Shown piece after piece: positions 21,160 through 22,117 of a DNA stretch of 22,117 bases. Numbering within the stretch: position 1 is the first letter of the stretch; each line of letters begins with the position of its first letter. The notes under the pieces are model-generated. The model did not search any database and had not been told where the DNA came from. It saw only the letters and a list, made by a program, of their open reading frames with translations. The stretch spans positions 1-22,117 of the IMG/VR virus record IMGVR_UViG_3300009706_000071. One strand, 5' to 3'. A program made the translations under genes and the position numbers. The stretch is from a virus.

Positions 21160-21786
21160 ATGGCTCTAACTAATTACACAGGACTCAAAGCTTCTATTGC
21201 TGACTTCTTAAACAGAGATGACCTTACGTCTGTCATACCTGACTTTGTTGCATTAGCAGAAGCTCAGATTAACAGAGACATACGTCATTGGAAGATGGAA
21301 GCACGTTCAAGTGGACAACAATCAGCCGCAGATGAATACATGCAGATACCAGCAGATTGGGTAGAAACAATTAGATTACATTTAACAGGCACAGGAACTT
21401 CAGTAGTTAACCTAGTGTCTAGAGATTCAATGGCAGATAAACGCGAAGCGCAAGAGAATGCCGCCGGCACACCAAGAATGTATACACACGCGAATGGGCA
21501 GTTTCAGTTATACCCAACGCCATCAAACGACACAGATTTTGAGTTGCTTTATTATCAGAAGATACCTTCGTTAATAACCAACACAGATAACTGGCTCTTA
21601 CTAGAAGCGCCTGATGTATACCTCTATGGAGCGTTATTACATTCAGCACCGTATCTAGCGGAAGATGCACGAGTAGCTATATGGGCGCAGATGTATTCTG
21701 CGGCAGTACAGCGTTTAAACCAAGTCTCTGAGGATGCTATGTTTAGCGGTTCAGGGTTAACACTTAAAGTGAGGGGATTAGTATGA
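21160..21786 (+). CDS. Head-tail adaptor/connector-like protein
   Basis: 208 aa, strong ribosome site (aaggag). The segments YTGLKASIADFLNRDDLTSVIPDFVALAEAQINRDI, DEYMQIPADWVETIRLHLTG, PRMYTHANGQFQLYPTPSND, FELLYYQKIPSL, NWLLLEAPDVYLYGALLHSAPYL match the common phage adaptor layout (helical ends, beta sandwich middle) used at the neck below the portal. Coupled to the next gene by an ATGA overlap (21783-21786). Confidence 0.78.
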   Translation: MALTNYTGLKASIADFLNRDDLTSVIPDFVALAEAQINRDIRHWKMEARSSGQQSAADEYMQIPADWVETIRLHLTGTGTSVVNLVSRDSMADKREAQENAAGTPRMYTHANGQFQLYPTPSNDTDFELLYYQKIPSLITNTDNWLLLEAPDVYLYGALLHSAPYLAEDARVAIWAQMYSAAVQRLNQVSEDAMFSGSGLTLKVRGLV

Positions 21787-22117
21787 GTTTTACAAACTTT
21801 TTAGAAACGGAAATTTTAGACCACGTATTTGCTGGAGCGGCTTACACAGCACCTTCTCAGCATTACTTAGGATTGTTTACAGCCGCACCGGGAGAAGCTG
21901 GTGGAGGTACTGAGTTGTCAGGTAGTGCTTATGCAAGACAAACAGTTGACTTTGCAACGTCAGGTGCAACAACATCTAATGATGCGGCTATTGAATTTCC
22001 TACAGCAACAGGTTCATGGGGAACAGTAACTCACGTTGGTGTGTTTGATGCGGTATCGTCAGGTAACTTAATGGCTTATGCGACTTTATCGTCAAGTAAA
22101 GCTATTGCTACTGGTGA
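21783..22117 (+). CDS. Virion structural protein, 3' end beyond the window
   Basis: At least 111 residues. MSFTNFLETEILDHVFAGAA, then YTAPSQHYLGLFTAAPGEAG, GGTELSGSAYARQTVDFATS and VTHVGVFDAVSSGNLMAYAT are visible. It fits a well-known phage structural family with conserved LGLFTAAP, GGTE-SGxxYAR and WGTVTHVGVFDA motifs, usually near neck/tail genes. Continues past 22117 with no stop. Confidence 0.75.
   Translation, partial: MSFTNFLETEILDHVFAGAAYTAPSQHYLGLFTAAPGEAGGGTELSGSAYARQTVDFATSGATTSNDAAIEFPTATGSWGTVTHVGVFDAVSSGNLMAYATLSSSKAIATG

Noticed and set aside
1-22117. CRISPR array, integrase, insertion sequence
   Set aside because: No regularly spaced repeats, recombinase motif or terminal inverted repeats with target duplications were seen.

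Overview
This window is part of the genome of a tailed bacteriophage, very probably an uncultivated marine phage of a Gram-negative host. It carries both terminase subunits, a tail-collar fibre, a head-tail adaptor-like protein, a holin-like protein and an ERF/SSB recombination set. It is AT-rich and densely packed, with many ATGA and TAATG junctions. The Gram-negative host is inferred from the signal peptides and the lipoprotein; the marine setting rests on my recollection of similar viral proteins (for example phage halogenases and the DUF1353/holin neighbourhood). No integrase, portal, major capsid protein, tRNA or CRISPR array is visible. Both ends cut through genes, and the layout fits a larger, possibly circular, genome.

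Layout. (1) 1-8227, rightward: the C-terminal part of a tail-collar fibre, two small unknown proteins, a 2OG-Fe(II) oxygenase joined directly to a flavin-dependent halogenase, five consecutive overlapping genes whose products all begin with a signal peptide, then a membrane/lysis-like block (coiled-coil membrane protein, small membrane protein, three-segment holin-like protein, DUF1353 protein). (2) 8228-8281: a convergent junction holding two identical 17-bp repeats 21 bp apart. (3) 8282-13301, leftward: replication/recombination and accessory genes with at least three sigma70-type promoters and one good intrinsic terminator. They include a DUF932 protein (a separate transcription unit), a zinc ribbon, a winged helix, ERF, SSB, a lipoprotein nested against SSB, and a train of five tiny overlapping genes, three of them under 60 codons. 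(4) 13302-14054: about 750 bases without a plausible gene. This holds divergent promoters and, from about 13446 to 13990, a dense series of complementary helices on the + strand that looks like a large structured RNA. (5) 14055-17971, rightward: a small HTH protein, a 57-aa protein, a VRR-NUC nuclease, a DUF1364 zinc protein, a second PD-(D/E)xK-like protein, a NinB-like protein, a small acidic protein, TerS and TerL. (6) 17971-22117, rightward: an 834-aa polyvalent protein with an ADP-ribosyltransferase-like domain, then after a new promoter a repeat-containing protein, an adaptor-like protein and the start of a virion protein.

How it fits together. The leftward genes provide annealing and single-strand binding. 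The rightward nuclease group would process recombination or branched DNA ahead of packaging by TerS/TerL. The left block carries late fibre, lysis and cell-surface functions plus an auxiliary halogenase/oxygenase pair. The most unusual items are the large structured RNA candidate at 13446-13990, the halogenase/oxygenase cassette, the run of five exported proteins and the ART-like polyvalent protein next to the terminase.
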